DNA of 64,000 nt from Isoetes taiwanensis (Eukaryota; Streptophyta; Lycopodiopsida; Isoetales; Isoetaceae), in assembly GCA_021234155.1 (NCBI GenBank), contig JAJEKV010000018.1:13433552-13497551 (forward strand), in the 5' to 3' direction. This document shows, piece after piece, positions 33,160-46,000 of this stretch. Below the pieces are notes generated by a model. It was given only the letters and a program-made list of their open reading frames with translations, did not search any database and was not told where the DNA came from. A program made the position numbers and the translations under genes. How positions within the stretch are numbered: the first letter of the stretch is position 1; each line of letters starts with the position of its first letter.

Positions 33160-34890
33160 AAACCAACACTCAGAGAAGGAAACATTATAGGTGAAACAAA
33201 GTCGCAGAGAAAGAGGCGCATCATAGAACAAAGGCAAGAGCTCGAGCTTTGAGACTAGAAGATAGAGTTGCAGGTCCAGCAGAATGACCTACTAGTAAAA
33301 GCAGTTTCACCAAGACATGGAATTTACCTCCTCCTCATGACCTTGATAACATGGATTATAGATGTCTATATTGTGGGGCTATGCAATAGAAAGCAGAGCT
33401 GAAAGTTGTAAAGACATCTGATGGAAACATTCATCTACCATTGATTCCAGAACCACTGTAGCCTTTGTTTAAGCCATACACACGAACAAATAGGTTGGGT
33501 GATCACTTTTGAACGAACATTATATAGTACAACATTATATTTTCATTTGCCTCAATGGATGTAAAAATTGATGAGGCACTAGCAAATGCTATTGGTGAGA
33601 TTTATACTTTAAAGATCAATGACTGCATGTGCCACCACAAGGACATCAAGAACATGCAAAATTTGCACAGATATACATCATGGATGATGATGACATGCAA
33701 GTTGAACATAGGATGTCCATTTTTGATGGATTAAGGCAGGAAATAGTGGGGCAGTTGCAGATGACACAATCCATTTGTTAACATATTTTTTAGTGTGGCA
33801 CAGATTATGCGTATACATCCAACCATGAACATCCATTTGTGTATACCTTCTTGCAGCATGCAAAATCCCGTGAGAAGGCAATATAATGCTCCAACTGCAA
33901 ATGAGTGGCTATCTTAATGTTTATTGAATGATAAGCTCAAAGATGATCAGAGGGATATTATTATACACTCTAAAGATGGTAGCCTGAAGTTTATAGATGC
34001 ACATCAGTCAACATATGATCCATTGCACTTTGTGTTACTTCTTTCCTATGGTACAAATTGATGGCATCTTAATATCGATGGAGTGGTGCAAAGCAAGTAA
34101 TTGTTATGGAGTACTACAGATATCATCTGTTCACGTGTCATGGACATGCATCTCCCCTTCACATGACTGGCCGGTTGTTCCAAAAATATACTTGTGATAT
34201 GTTTGCAAAGATGTAAGAAAGGCTACAATTTATTGTGTTGAATCAACACACCATTTAAAAAGACATGTTGCAGGATATTATGGACTTTGAAGGAGATGAT
34301 GCAAGTGCTGAAAGGTTGTGTTACCATCTTCACATATAAGAGGTCCGAGATACATGACCCAACAATATCAGGATGCCATGTCTATTGTTCGCGAACTTGG
34401 CAGACCGAACCTCTTTACAACCATGACTGCCAATGCCAATTGGGAAGAGATTAGGAGGGAACTATTATATGGCCAATCACCAAGTAATCGACCAAATTCA
34501 GTAGCTAATGCACCTAAAAATAGAGCGGATACTCATTTCCTCTATCACGATTTTCCTAAAAAGTCTACCTATGATAAACTTAGTACGAAATAGTAGGTTA
34601 GATCCAACAACCAGAAGTTTCCCATTATTGGTCGCATGTACTTTATATGTCGTGGGTTGCTTCGAGATGACACAGCAAGGCTCGAATCTCTTCGGGAAGC
34701 AGCAGCATGGGGCATGCCATCACAATTGCATCGCATGTTGGCTATGCAATGGAATCATTATTACGATTTTATTCCAAGGATCAATAATCAATCATATATC
34801 AAAAGCTCGTATAAACACAAGTTCCTACATATGCAAAGCAAATCGAGCAAAATTACTAGGGTGATGTACCCCATGAGTAGATGCATATTC
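33160..34890 (+). pseudogene. Helitron Rep/helicase gene remnant
   Basis: Several frames of the plus strand together give the N-terminal half of a plant Helitron replication protein, which moves DNA by rolling-circle transposition. In order there is a basic N-terminus (33180-33260), a Cys pair and spacer (CLYCGAM, about 33368), AQIYIMDDDDMQVEHRMSIF (about 33665-33725), RRQYNAPTANEWL (about 33865), GRLFQKYTCDMFAKM (about 34170), the Helitron-like segment GPRYMTQQYQDAM (about 34340-34440), and GLLRDDTARLESLREAAAWG with MPSQL (about 34650-34720). Stops and shifts separate every block. The HUH nuclease motif and the SF1 helicase motifs were not seen, and neither were Helitron ends. It is a dead internal fragment. 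Confidence 0.82.
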
Positions 34891-36219
34891 AGAGTTACAT
34901 GGCAACCTAAAGCACATTGACCCTAAAATATGTTCTGTAAGTGTACCTATATACTTAACGACTTCTAAGCATGGCATTTTCACATATAAGATCATACATG
35001 CTTTAGAGATGTCTCGCTGCCCTTTTTAATAAAAAAAAGGTCTTGATAAAACATTGGGCATTGGGCCTTCTATCGATTCCGTCTTTTAATGGCCAATTTT
35101 TTTAAGTTGATAATTTCAATAGAAAAAAAAATATTTGTGAGGCAAATCACATCAATTCTCACACACATCAAACTTACAAAATTACAACATTGCACATCAC
35201 ATATGATTTGCCGGAAGAGTAATATTAAAGGCGGGTAAGAATAAAAAAGCTTCTACTTACGGCAATGCCGGGCACAACATGGAAAATGGGTCGCATTCTT
35301 TGTTTGAAATTGAGCCACAGGCTACCACATGGCATATCCCTACAATCTGAAATGGAAAGTGGGATGCCTATTTTGGCATCTAAAAATTTAATTGTTATAA
35401 CCAATTGCCAAAAATAAGCACAAGTTTCATTTACACATATTTTACACAGGAATAGATTTACACATAAGTGGATTAACTCAAGAAGCAAGTCCGACACTGT
35501 GAAACCCTTGTATTCATGAACGCAACTTACGAAAACCTCCTACAAAGACTAGATACAAAGGTGAAAAAAACTAGATGTACCCTGCCAGCTAGAATAGCTG
35601 CAAAAAAGACATGTTTCTCACTGTGAAAAGCAAAGATATGAAGCTTCAAAATCTTTATAACGCATCACAGCCAAGCTTGCAAATAGAACCAACTTCGAGC
35701 AAACAGCTACAGGAACAGAATACGTCAAGCTTAGCTGTTGTGGCAGCTTCAAGGCCGAAAACTAAGAGCTAATCTCTGGTAAATCTGTCCTGTGCAACAT
35801 GTCTCTTTAGCAGCATCAAAATCTACCCTTGCCGCAAAAATCCCTTCAGTCACTCCAAAGTAATAGAAACATACATACATAGGATGTAAAAATCCACAAG
35901 GATGAACAAGAAAAACTCAAAAACACAGCATAGCACATTATTCTTAAAGAAATCGGCTAAAGACACCAGATCTTCAAGAAACGGCACAATTTGAACCTAG
36001 AAAGAGAAATAAAGATCGATCTTGTAGAATGCCCCCTTTTACAAAGCTTGCAACTACAAAAATGCGTGGATCCAAGACTTTCCGGAGTATGAGAAGCTTG
36101 GACTCTACGACTAAGGCTATAGCCGCCCAACACTAGAGAATGCCATCAAGCCCAGTGCCATCGCCATCGACATACCTCCACAAAGAACAAAAAAAAAATG
36201 CTACCACTTTTCATGTTGT
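34891..36219. other. Anonymous DNA 3' of NDUFAF5-like gene
   Basis: No supported gene or element. Open frames here are short and featureless. It may include the 3' untranslated region of the minus-strand gene near 36200. Confidence 0.45.
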
Positions 36220-36405
36220 GGGGGCATGTTCATTGGCCGCACATTCCAGTGTGGCCGGTGACCCGCTCCTAGCTCCGCCAGTCGCAATGCCCCACCGGCC
36301 CACACCAGAATGTGCTCCCAATGCCCCACCGGCCCACACCAGAATGTGCTCCCAATGAACATGTCACCGGCCACACCGGAATGTGCGACCAATGAACATG
36401 CCCCC
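36220..36405. repeat. MITE-like inverted repeat (186 bp)
   Basis: The arms of about 42 bp (36220-36263 and 36362-36405) begin GGGGGCATGTTCATTGG and are nearly complementary. The interior contains a 35-bp unit (CAATGCCCCACCGGCCCACA..) in two tandem copies at about 36286-36355. No clear target duplication flanks it. It lies about 420 bp downstream of the NDUFAF5-like stop codon. Confidence 0.75.
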
Positions 36406-36571
36406 ATGCATGTTTACTAGTGCCATTTAAGTGCCTTTACGCCATGGCTGAAAAGACATCCATATTCCCCCGCAAACAACCTTAAATGCTAAAGACATGG
36501 AGACCACCCCTGTATAAGTGAAATGCTTTGCCTTTACAGCAGAAACATCCAGCCTAGGAATCGCACTGTCT

Positions 36572-37006
36572 AGAACTATTTTCTCCAAAAGCTTTATGCA
36601 ATTCGTCAAAAGAGACTGTCCCAGATCCTTGTTTCTTTGGCCTTGGTTGTGAAGGATCAGGACTCCACCCAGCCATGTATATTAGCCTATCATCATGGAT
36701 ACTCCATTAATTCTTCATCTTGGACTAGTAAAGTTATCGAGATATGTGCTACTTATTTCTCGTGCCTAAAAGTAGCAATGAACAATGACATTTTTTTCTA
36801 TATAGAACAGATGTGGACTCTAGCTAAGAACTATTTTCTCCAAAAACTTTATGCAATTCGTCGAAAGAGACTGTCCCAGATCCTCGTTTCTTTGGTCTTG
36901 GTTGTGAAGGATCGGGACTCCACCCAGCCATGTATATTACCTGTCATCATGGATACTCCATTTATTCTTCATCTTGGACTACTAAAGTTATGGAGAGATG
37001 TGCTAC
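36572..37006. repeat. Direct duplication containing the last NDUFAF5 exon
   Basis: Unit 1 (36572-36752) and unit 2 (36827-37006) are direct repeats offset by about 255 bp with a few percent to about ten percent differences. Each contains the end of the last intron and the terminal coding exon of the minus-strand NDUFAF5-like gene. Unit 2 is the copy with the correct splice phase. Unit 1 has one extra base after the acceptor AG (ATAG-GCTAATA against ACAG-GTAATA), so splicing to it would give a short out-of-frame tail. Its original frame would otherwise end in ENSSRQCDS before a stop. Confidence 0.88.
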
Positions 37007-40000
37007 CTCAAACGTAGCTGGGACAGTTCCATCAGGCTCTCCAAACATTGACTCATAAATTGCTGCTGCTGCAATAGCTGTTTCCTTTTTCAAAATCTAG
37101 TTCACATCAAACATTAGATCTTTAATTGTAGCATTAGTTGACAAATAAATGCCATTGCACACGTGAACTTGGAAAGAAAAAGTTTGATGATTAACACTTT
37201 TGTGCTATTAATAACATTTAGCATTAAAATACTATTTAAGTGATTACCCTACCTAAGTAAGCTTTCTTGCTAGAGAAGTAAATCAGACTGGGATTTCAGC
37301 CAGGTACTAAATGAGTACACTTTTGTGAAGTAAATCAGGCTGGGACATTAGCCAGGCTGAACAAACTAAGTGAGTACACCTTTGATGGCCAAGATTAGGA
37401 AGCAAAAAACCGCATTTATGCTTTCTTCGACTAGCTTTAGCATGCCAGAATGAAGGACAGGCTACCCTAGCATAAGATGGTTGAAGCTTTGGAATGACAA
37501 ACTTGCCAGGAGCCAAGCAACATCAACAGCCTTATCCTCACAGGATATGAAATTTGAAACTTGCTAAGCAGTGCGCTTTTGCATGACTTATGCCACTTTG
37601 AGGAAACACAGGAGGGCCAGATGAGACTCCCTTCATTAGCGTATGTCTCATTAAGAGTTTTGGCTGATTCAAGGTAGTGGTACATGCTGGTTTTCTAAAA
37701 CACTCAAGATGCTTAATTCTCTTGGCTTTTGAATAAATAAAAATATGTCCGTTTTCACATAACTTGGCGTGCTTGCAATCTAACAATAACTAGGTACCCC
37801 AGTTATACGTCTGATTTGGAGCACCTTTATGTATCAAGCACTTCCCTCTGTAGAGTTGTCGTCCAAAAGGAAAATTTACAAGAACTTTCTAAGCATTTCA
37901 GGTGATAATTTTTTTGTAAGGGCGGGCTAAGGGGCTTATTGCAAAGAGGCTTATTTTAAAGCAAGCAGAAGTTTCTTAATTCTTTCTTGTAAGAAAGTAA
38001 AATGGGCGGAAAAACAAAAACACAAATGATTTGTTCAGCAGAGAAGACAAGAGTAGGATTCAGAAAGGCCAAATGCTGGTATCAGAGAATTCCTTGGAAC
38101 AGCTAGACGGCGAGTGGATAATCTTCACCTTTCAATTGAATGATTAAGTTATAGACCTTTATAATGTCTTGGAGGAGATTACCCTCGCAGATCTCAACTT
38201 TGTATGTCCTCAGTCTCCCCTAACATAACACCATACAAGTCCTTGCTTCCAAATAAATATTTCGTGCTTACAGTTTGATGAAGATTGATCGCAGGCTCAT
38301 ACCTTGGACTGTCATTGTACACTGTTAGTGACATGGTCAGTGTTAGTATTATCATACTCCACGTGTGTTGATGACTGTGCATGCTGAGTCACCACCTATT
38401 GCTGACATGGCACTCTACATATTAGCCATAGTCACGCCTCATTCTAGTTAGTTCACTCACTAGGAGCTAGAGGTGCTTACGCTTCTGTCCTATCTTTCCT
38501 TCGTCCTTCAGGATTTCCACAGGTTAACATGTTATCAGAGCCTATCTGAAGGGGAAGGTTAGCGAGCCGATCAGGGTTGATCTGCAAAATTCTCATTGAG
38601 TTTTTTGATTTGGAAGCTAAGCTCTCAAAGGCTTGGTCAGTTTGACACAAATTTTTGAGAAATCTTGGTATAGATGTTCTAAGAAATCTGGTGTGGATTG
38701 AACCAGTGAAACTCGAGTCAATTTCTTGGCAAGATTCCTTGCAAGATCAATTGGCTGCAAAGGAGCAAAGTTCTGAATGAGCGTTTGCTGCATTGTGTGG
38801 ATTTCGTGTGGATCTACACCACAAGGTTGAAGAAGAATTTGACGGATTTGCTCGGATCTGGTGTTTTAGCAAGCGAATCTTGCCGGATCTGATCATAAGG
38901 GTCGGATCTCTGTGCGAAGAATTATGGAGTCGGAATTGTGCCATATGGCAAATCGACAGTAGAATTTATATAATCGGAGACAGATTGCATGGCGGGCGCA
39001 ATTATTTTTGGTTCGTGGCTTATTCGGGATAAAAGCAAAAGGTGCGTTCTATTTTTGTTGGTCGGGTAGATAAACTTAAAGTGATACGTTGGGAAGTAGA
39101 TAAGGTCTAAGATTAGATGTCGAGATCTTGCATGAGTTTGTTCGTATTTGGAGTTACAGCAGAGGGGAAACGGATTTGAAATCTACCGGATTAGGAACTG
39201 GAATTGAGTGCAGAAATTGTTAAGATTCACTAGCAATTGGGATCTGCACTGGCTTCAGATCTGGAGTTGGCTCCTGGAAGTCCTTAAATCTCTGATCAGC
39301 AAGATTTGTGTGAGATTTCTTCCTTCTTGCTACACTTCAGTCTTGTCAGACTTGTACTTGTACATGTGATATAACTGGCTTGCTAGACAATCTAATCATG
39401 GTCTATTTTACTTCTGAGTCTGCTAAGCAGCTTTATCAGATTATAGCTCCTATGCAAGGTAATTTGCTAACTCTTCATAACTATGAAGAATGGAGATTTC
39501 ACATGACCTGGTCATTAATTTCGCAAGGCCTATGGCATGTTGTAAGAGGACAAAATTGTTCAGATATCACTCTTGATAAAGATGATACAGTTTCTAGATC
39601 TAACATGTTCATCATTGATGATTCTTTATCGTTCAAAGATCTTGCAAAGATCATTCCTTAGTGCCAAGGAGTTGTGGGATTATCTAAGGTTACAATTTGC
39701 GCACAGCCATGACCTAGACTATGATCATGTGCAGCAGGGGTTTAAGGCTAAGAAGAAATCTGTGGACAAATGTGAAGTGTTACTTCCTATTTTCAGTTTT
39801 CCAATTATTGATCTTCCAATTATTGATCTTCGATGAATTTTTTCTGTTATTCGGTGATCTTTGGGAGGATGTTGCAGCTCTACCAAACCAGATGGAATTA
39901 GAGCGATTTGAGACTCTTCATTTGCTGCATGAACATGGCATGCCAAATCCAGAGAGGGCAATAAAAGAATGTACAGAATGTTGTTTGGATTTAGAGATGT

Positions 40001-43000
40001 TAAATCTACAGCAGGACGGTAATTCTCAATCCATATTATTTGATCTGGATCTGCAGCATGAAGTGTTAGACAACACTTGTCTTCTTGATAATAATGAAAG
40101 TATAGACTGATAGAATATTTCATTCTACGTGTCATATGATGACTAGACACTTGTGCTGATGTGGCATGTAGCACGCTTGTTGCTGACATGGCAAACCTTT
40201 ATAAGCCATAGTCATGCATGTAGTTAATCATCCAGTTGGGAAGCTCAGGGAGGAAGCGTCTCCGTTTTGTATCTCTATTTTCAATACATTGAAAACATAA
40301 AGTCTTTCATGGTATCAGAGCCGGTTTTGAAAAGGAGAGGCAGCGCAATTGTGGGACGTCAAGCTTTTTCTAGTCTTTTTCTATATTTGGAGTTTTCCAA
40401 GTTTAGCTTTATCATCTGGAGCGGATTTGGGCAGGCTTTTTAACGAGTCTATTCTTATCAAGATTCGTTGAATCAAGGTTGTGTTCTTGCATTTCTTGCA
40501 AGAATCTTGACATAGAGGTGGTTTTACCTCAGAATCCTCATATTGTGGCTGAAATTTGGTCTTCCTTTGGAATTCTTTCACTGATAAGGTCGGTTTTAAG
40601 AAGTATACTCGAATGCTAATCAGTCTTGGTGTATCTTTGCATCAAATCTGATAGTTCTTGCAAGATTCTTCAAATTCTTTTGGATCTTTGTGATCTGTAT
40701 TGCAGTTTCTGCAATCAAATGGCTTCTCATACTGATCCCTAGAAGTATTTTACACATCCAATATTGGATGCAGAGAATTATTTTACCTGGAGGGATGCTT
40801 TTGAAACGAATTTGAACTTGATGGATTTAGGAGATGTTTTTCTTGCTACATGGGATCCTACCGGTACAGATGATCAGAAGAAGGATATGTATGCCTTGAA
40901 TCATCTTAGGGCCTGCATACGCACAGATTTTCAGAGGGATGTTAAGAGGATTTAAAACATTTACAGAAGCTTTTGCATATCTTCAGAAAACTTGTGTGCA
41001 AGAAAGAGAAGGGCACCATGATACGTAGTAAGATGGACAATCTTAGACTTGAAGATTGTACTAACATGAGGGATTACTTACAGCAGTTCAAAGCTTTGAG
41101 AGAAAAATTCTTTGGAGCAAGAGGAAATATGGAAGAGATCACTCTTATCACGTATGTTTTGAAAGGGTTGTGAAAGGAATATTGACATATCATTGATCAT
41201 TATCAAATGAAAGTTAAAATCAAGATTACATTCAATCAACTTCAACAGAAGCTGATGCAGAATTGAATAGGAAGAGAAGAGATCACTATGAGCATGCACA
41301 TTACTCTACAGCTAAGGATTCTTTGCCTTCTAATACTTCTTCTCTTACTTCTTCCATTAATTCTTCCACTGAAATAGCATCTAAGTCTTCATCTGGCCTG
41401 TCACGACATCTAGAGAACCTTTTACTTGCTGGTTCTGTGGAAAGAAGGGTCATATTAAACGTGATTCCACGAAGTTGCAACGTGAATTTGCATAGTATTC
41501 AAAAGCTCATGCTGTTAAACAGGTTAAACAAGACTCGGTTCGAGCAGCCAGTTCTCCAAAGTAGGGAACCAATGCAAACGTGTCTCATATTTCTATTGAT
41601 GATTTTGAGCTTGGGTTTCTAAATCTAGCAGCAGAGACTTTTGAAGAAGATACTTGGTTACTTATTCTGCTGCTACTAAACATTTTGCCGGGAAGTACCA
41701 ACTCTTTGACACATTAACACCTCATGATACTACCATAGTGAGAATGGCCGATGGCAATTATTGTTGGTGAATCTCTTGAGTGTTAATGAATTTGACAAGA
41801 AGATGGGTTATTCCGTCCTGTTTAGTTTACTTTACTGGAGGATTAGTACACATTTTGAGCAAAAATCCATTAACTTTTGTGGATATTCAAAAACTTGGGC
41901 CTATTGCCAAAGGTTATCCCAATGATGAAGGATTGTATATTCTTCATAAAGGGCATCATCCGTTGATACAATTCATAGTCTTCACTTTCAGCAGCAGTCC
42001 CTCAATCTCAAGAATCATTGTGGCAAGCACGGTATGGACATATTGCTAGTTCTGCTTTAGTAACAGCGTCTAAATATCAAATGGTTAATGGATTACCTAT
42101 ACTTAAAGCTCAACTTGTTGATTGTCATGCTTGCAGACTTGGCAAGCAAGTCCAAGCTTCTTATCCCTCTCAAGCAGAATTTCGTGCCCAAACAGTTTTG
42201 AAACTCATTCATTCTAATATGTGTTATCTTCCTATTGAATCATATGGTTGTAACAGGTACTTCATGGTTTTTGTTGATGATTTTAGTAGGTACACATGGG
42301 TGTATCCTATTAAATTTAAGTCTCAAGCCTTCTTTATATTTTAACTTTCAGTAAGTTGGTGGAGAATGAATTTTCCACAAGCATTAAGAGGTTGAGAACT
42401 GATAATGCCCGAGAATATCTCTCCCAAGAATTTGATAGGGAACTAATTGTTTCACTCCAAAGGTATTCATAGGGAACTAATTGTTCCATATCCTCATCCT
42501 CAAAACGGTGTTGCTGAACGCAAGAACCAAACCTTAATGGATTTAGCTCGGAGCATGTTAAAGCATAAACAGCTACCTCCGCAATTTTGGGCAGAGGCTA
42601 TCTCGACTGCAGCCTATGTTTCAAACAGGGCCCCTACTAAATCATTGGGTGCCAAGACTCCTTTTGAGGCTATATATGGTGTTAAACCGGACGTGTCTCA
42701 CCTCAAAGTTTTTAGTTGTTTGGCTTTTGCTACTCTACCAAGGGAAATTTTACAAATGTCACGATCCTGTTACCAGAAAGGCCTTTTCATCAAGAAGTAT
42801 GACTTTTGTGGAAGATGCAGTTTATTCTAGTGATTTATATCAGCCTAATGTGACAGATTATGACAAAGATATCTGCAATCAATTTCACATTGGTGGTACT
42901 TCACAAAGTTCCACTATTACTACATCTAAGGTTTCTTCCGATCCAACAATTATTCCTTCTGCTGCTGTTCTTCCTTTTTCTGATTTTTCACCACCAACGG

Positions 43001-46000
43001 TACCCGAACCAGCACATCCTGTTCCTCAGTTGGTTGATCCATACATTCATTTTCAGCCTACTGGTTATGAGTCTCCTGCCTCACTAGAAAATCTTTCTTC
43101 CAAGCCTCTCAATCAGGATCATTCTATTTTCTAATATCTCTTCAACCTTCACTGATATGACTGTCACAGCAGATGTTCCTCCTCGACGGTCGAAAAGGAT
43201 TGTATCTTACTCATACACGTCCAGATATCATCTATGCAGTAGGTGTTCTTACACGATTCATGCAACACCCGAAGCAACCGCATTGGAAAGCAGCCAAGAC
43301 TGTGTTACGATATTTGCAAGGCACTAAAACCGAAGGAGTAGTATATCTCAAAGTCACTGACCCTAAGCTCGTTTTGTTTTCAGACTGATATGGCTTCAAC
43401 AGACCTTGATCATCGAAAATGCCTCACGGGTTATGTGTCCTTTTATGGTGGTAACCCTATTAGTTGGAGCTACAAGAAACCGGATACCACTAGCATCAGC
43501 ACTACTGAAGCAGAGCTAAAGGCTCTTTGCGTGACAGTACAAGAGATGTTATGGCTTCTTCACTTATATGAGCACATGTTTACTGTGACAACAGTGGGGC
43601 TCGGAAATGGTTCTCTATCTCTTCTCTATTGCTCTACTCATGATCAAGCAGCTGATGGATTTACAAAGCCTCTATCAGGATTATGAGCCATAGTCATGCT
43701 TGCTGATGTGGCATAGAGCATGCTTGTTGCTGACATGGCAGACCTTTATAAGCCATAGTCACGCTAGCAGTTAGTAATCCAGTTGTGAGTCGAAGTAAAG
43801 TGTTTCATTTGTATCTTCTCTCTATTTTCAATACATTGAAAATCCTTAAGTCTTTCATGGTATCAGAGCCGGATCTGAAAAAGGGAGGCAGTACAATTGT
43901 GGAACGTCAAATTTGACGTCAAATTTGTTCTAGATTTGGAATCTTTTCCAAATTTAGCCTGTCAACTGGAGCGGATTTGAGCAGGCTTTTCAAAGAGTCT
44001 ACTCTTATCAAGATCGGATGTGGTTTCTGCAAGCTTGTTGGAATAGAGGTGGTTCTGCCTCAGAATCGGGGAATTCTTGGTCGAAAATTGATCTTTCTCT
44101 GCAATTTTCTCGTCGCTCAGGCCGGTTTTTATCAGTTTAGTTGAAATCCTATCAATTCCGGTGAATCTTTTCATCACTGCTGATACTTTCTTTGGAAGAT
44201 TGGTCTGTTTTATCAAGTTTTTCTCGATCTTTGTACAGTCAAATGGCTTCTCATGCTGATCCTTGGAAATATTTCACTCATCCAGTATTGGATGCAGAGA
44301 ATTATTTTACCTGGAGGGATGCTTTTGAAACAAATCTGAATCTAAGAGATTTGGGAGATGTATTTCTTTCCACATGGAATCCCATCAATGCAGAAGATCA
44401 AAAGAAAGATATGTATGCTTTAAATCATCTCAAGACTTGTATCTGTACTGATTTCCAGAGGGATATTAGAGGCTTCAAAACTTTTAAAGAAGCTTTTGAA
44501 TTTCTTCAAAACACTTGTGTACAACAAGGAGAAGGACAGAGAATTATGTTCCAGAGTAAGCTGGACAATCTTAGGCTGGAAGAGTGCAAGAATATGGCAG
44601 ATTATTTGCAACAATCCAAGGCCTTGAGAGAGAAGTTTTTTGGAGCAGGAGGGAGCATGACCGAGATTACTTTCATTATGTATGTTCTGAAAGGATTATC
44701 TAAAGAGTATCAGCATATTATTGATCATTATCAAATGAAACTCAAAATCAAGATTACCTTTACTCAACTCCAACAAAAATTGCTGGATGCAGAATCAACT
44801 AGAAGAAGAAGAGATCACTATGAGCATGCACATTATTCAGCTAAGTCTTCTTCTAATATTGCTTCTTCTCTTTCTTCCATTAATTCTTCCACAGACTTAG
44901 TGTCTAAATCCTCCTCTGATCCGGTTATATCATCTCGGGAACCTTATGCTTGTTGGTTTTGTGGAAAGAAAGGACACATCAAACGTGATTGTAGGAAATT
45001 ACAGAGGGAATTTGCTCAGTATTCAAAGGATCGTGCTGCCAAATTGGTTAAGTCAGATTCTGTGGCAATTTCTCCCACGCAAGAAACAAGTGCAAATGTA
45101 TCTCATATTTCTGTTGGGGATTTTGAGCTTGGTTTTCTCAATGTTGCAGCTGAACATTTTGATGAAGATATTTGGTTACTTGATTCTGCTGCTACAAAAC
45201 ATTTTGCAGGGAAGTCTCAAATGTTTGATACATTAACACCTCATGATACTACCATAGTTAGAATGGCTGATGGTAATTTGGCAAAGTCCAAAGGAAAAGG
45301 CAGTGTTAACTTTCCAACTGGAAATTGTCTTACTCTCAAACTTGAAGATGTTATTCTAGTTCCTGGATTGTTGGTGAATCTTTTAAGTATAAGTGAATTT
45401 GATAGGAAGATGGGCTATTCAGTCTTATTCACAGGAGGATTGGTTCACATTCTGCACAAAAATCCACTGGATTTTGTAGATCTACAAAGTCTTGGGCCTA
45501 TTGCCAAAGGTTATCTCAATAATGAAGGGTTATATGTTCTTCACAAAGGGTCTTCCTCTTCATCAAAAGTAGCTGATATGATACATACCCAGTCTTCACT
45601 CTCTGCAGCAGTTCCTCAATCTCAAGATTCACTTTGGCATGCACAGTATGGACATGTTGCTCATTCTGCTTTGGTAACAGCATCTAAACATCAAATGGTT
45701 AAAGGCTTACCTATACTTAAAGCTCAAGATCTTGATTGTCATGCTTGCAAACTTGGCAAGCAAGTCCAAGCTCCTTATTCTTCTCAAGCAGAATTTCGAG
45801 CTCAAACACCTTTGAAACTTATACACTCAGATATGTGTTATCTTCCTACTGAATCATATGGTGGAAACAGGTATTTTATGGTATTTGTTGATGACTTTAG
45901 TAGGTACACATGGGTGTATCCTATTAAGTTTAAGTCTCAAGCTTTCTCTCAATTCTTAACTTTCAGTCATCTGGTGGAGAATGAATTTTCCACAACTATT

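Noticed and set aside
36140-36407. Frames of 68-72 codons rich in Pro and Ala
   Set aside because: They are translations of a MITE-like inverted repeat with tandem GC-rich units.
36637-37017. 126-codon plus-strand frame with an internal repeat
   Set aside because: It is antisense to the duplicated terminal exon of the NDUFAF5-like gene, which explains the repeat.
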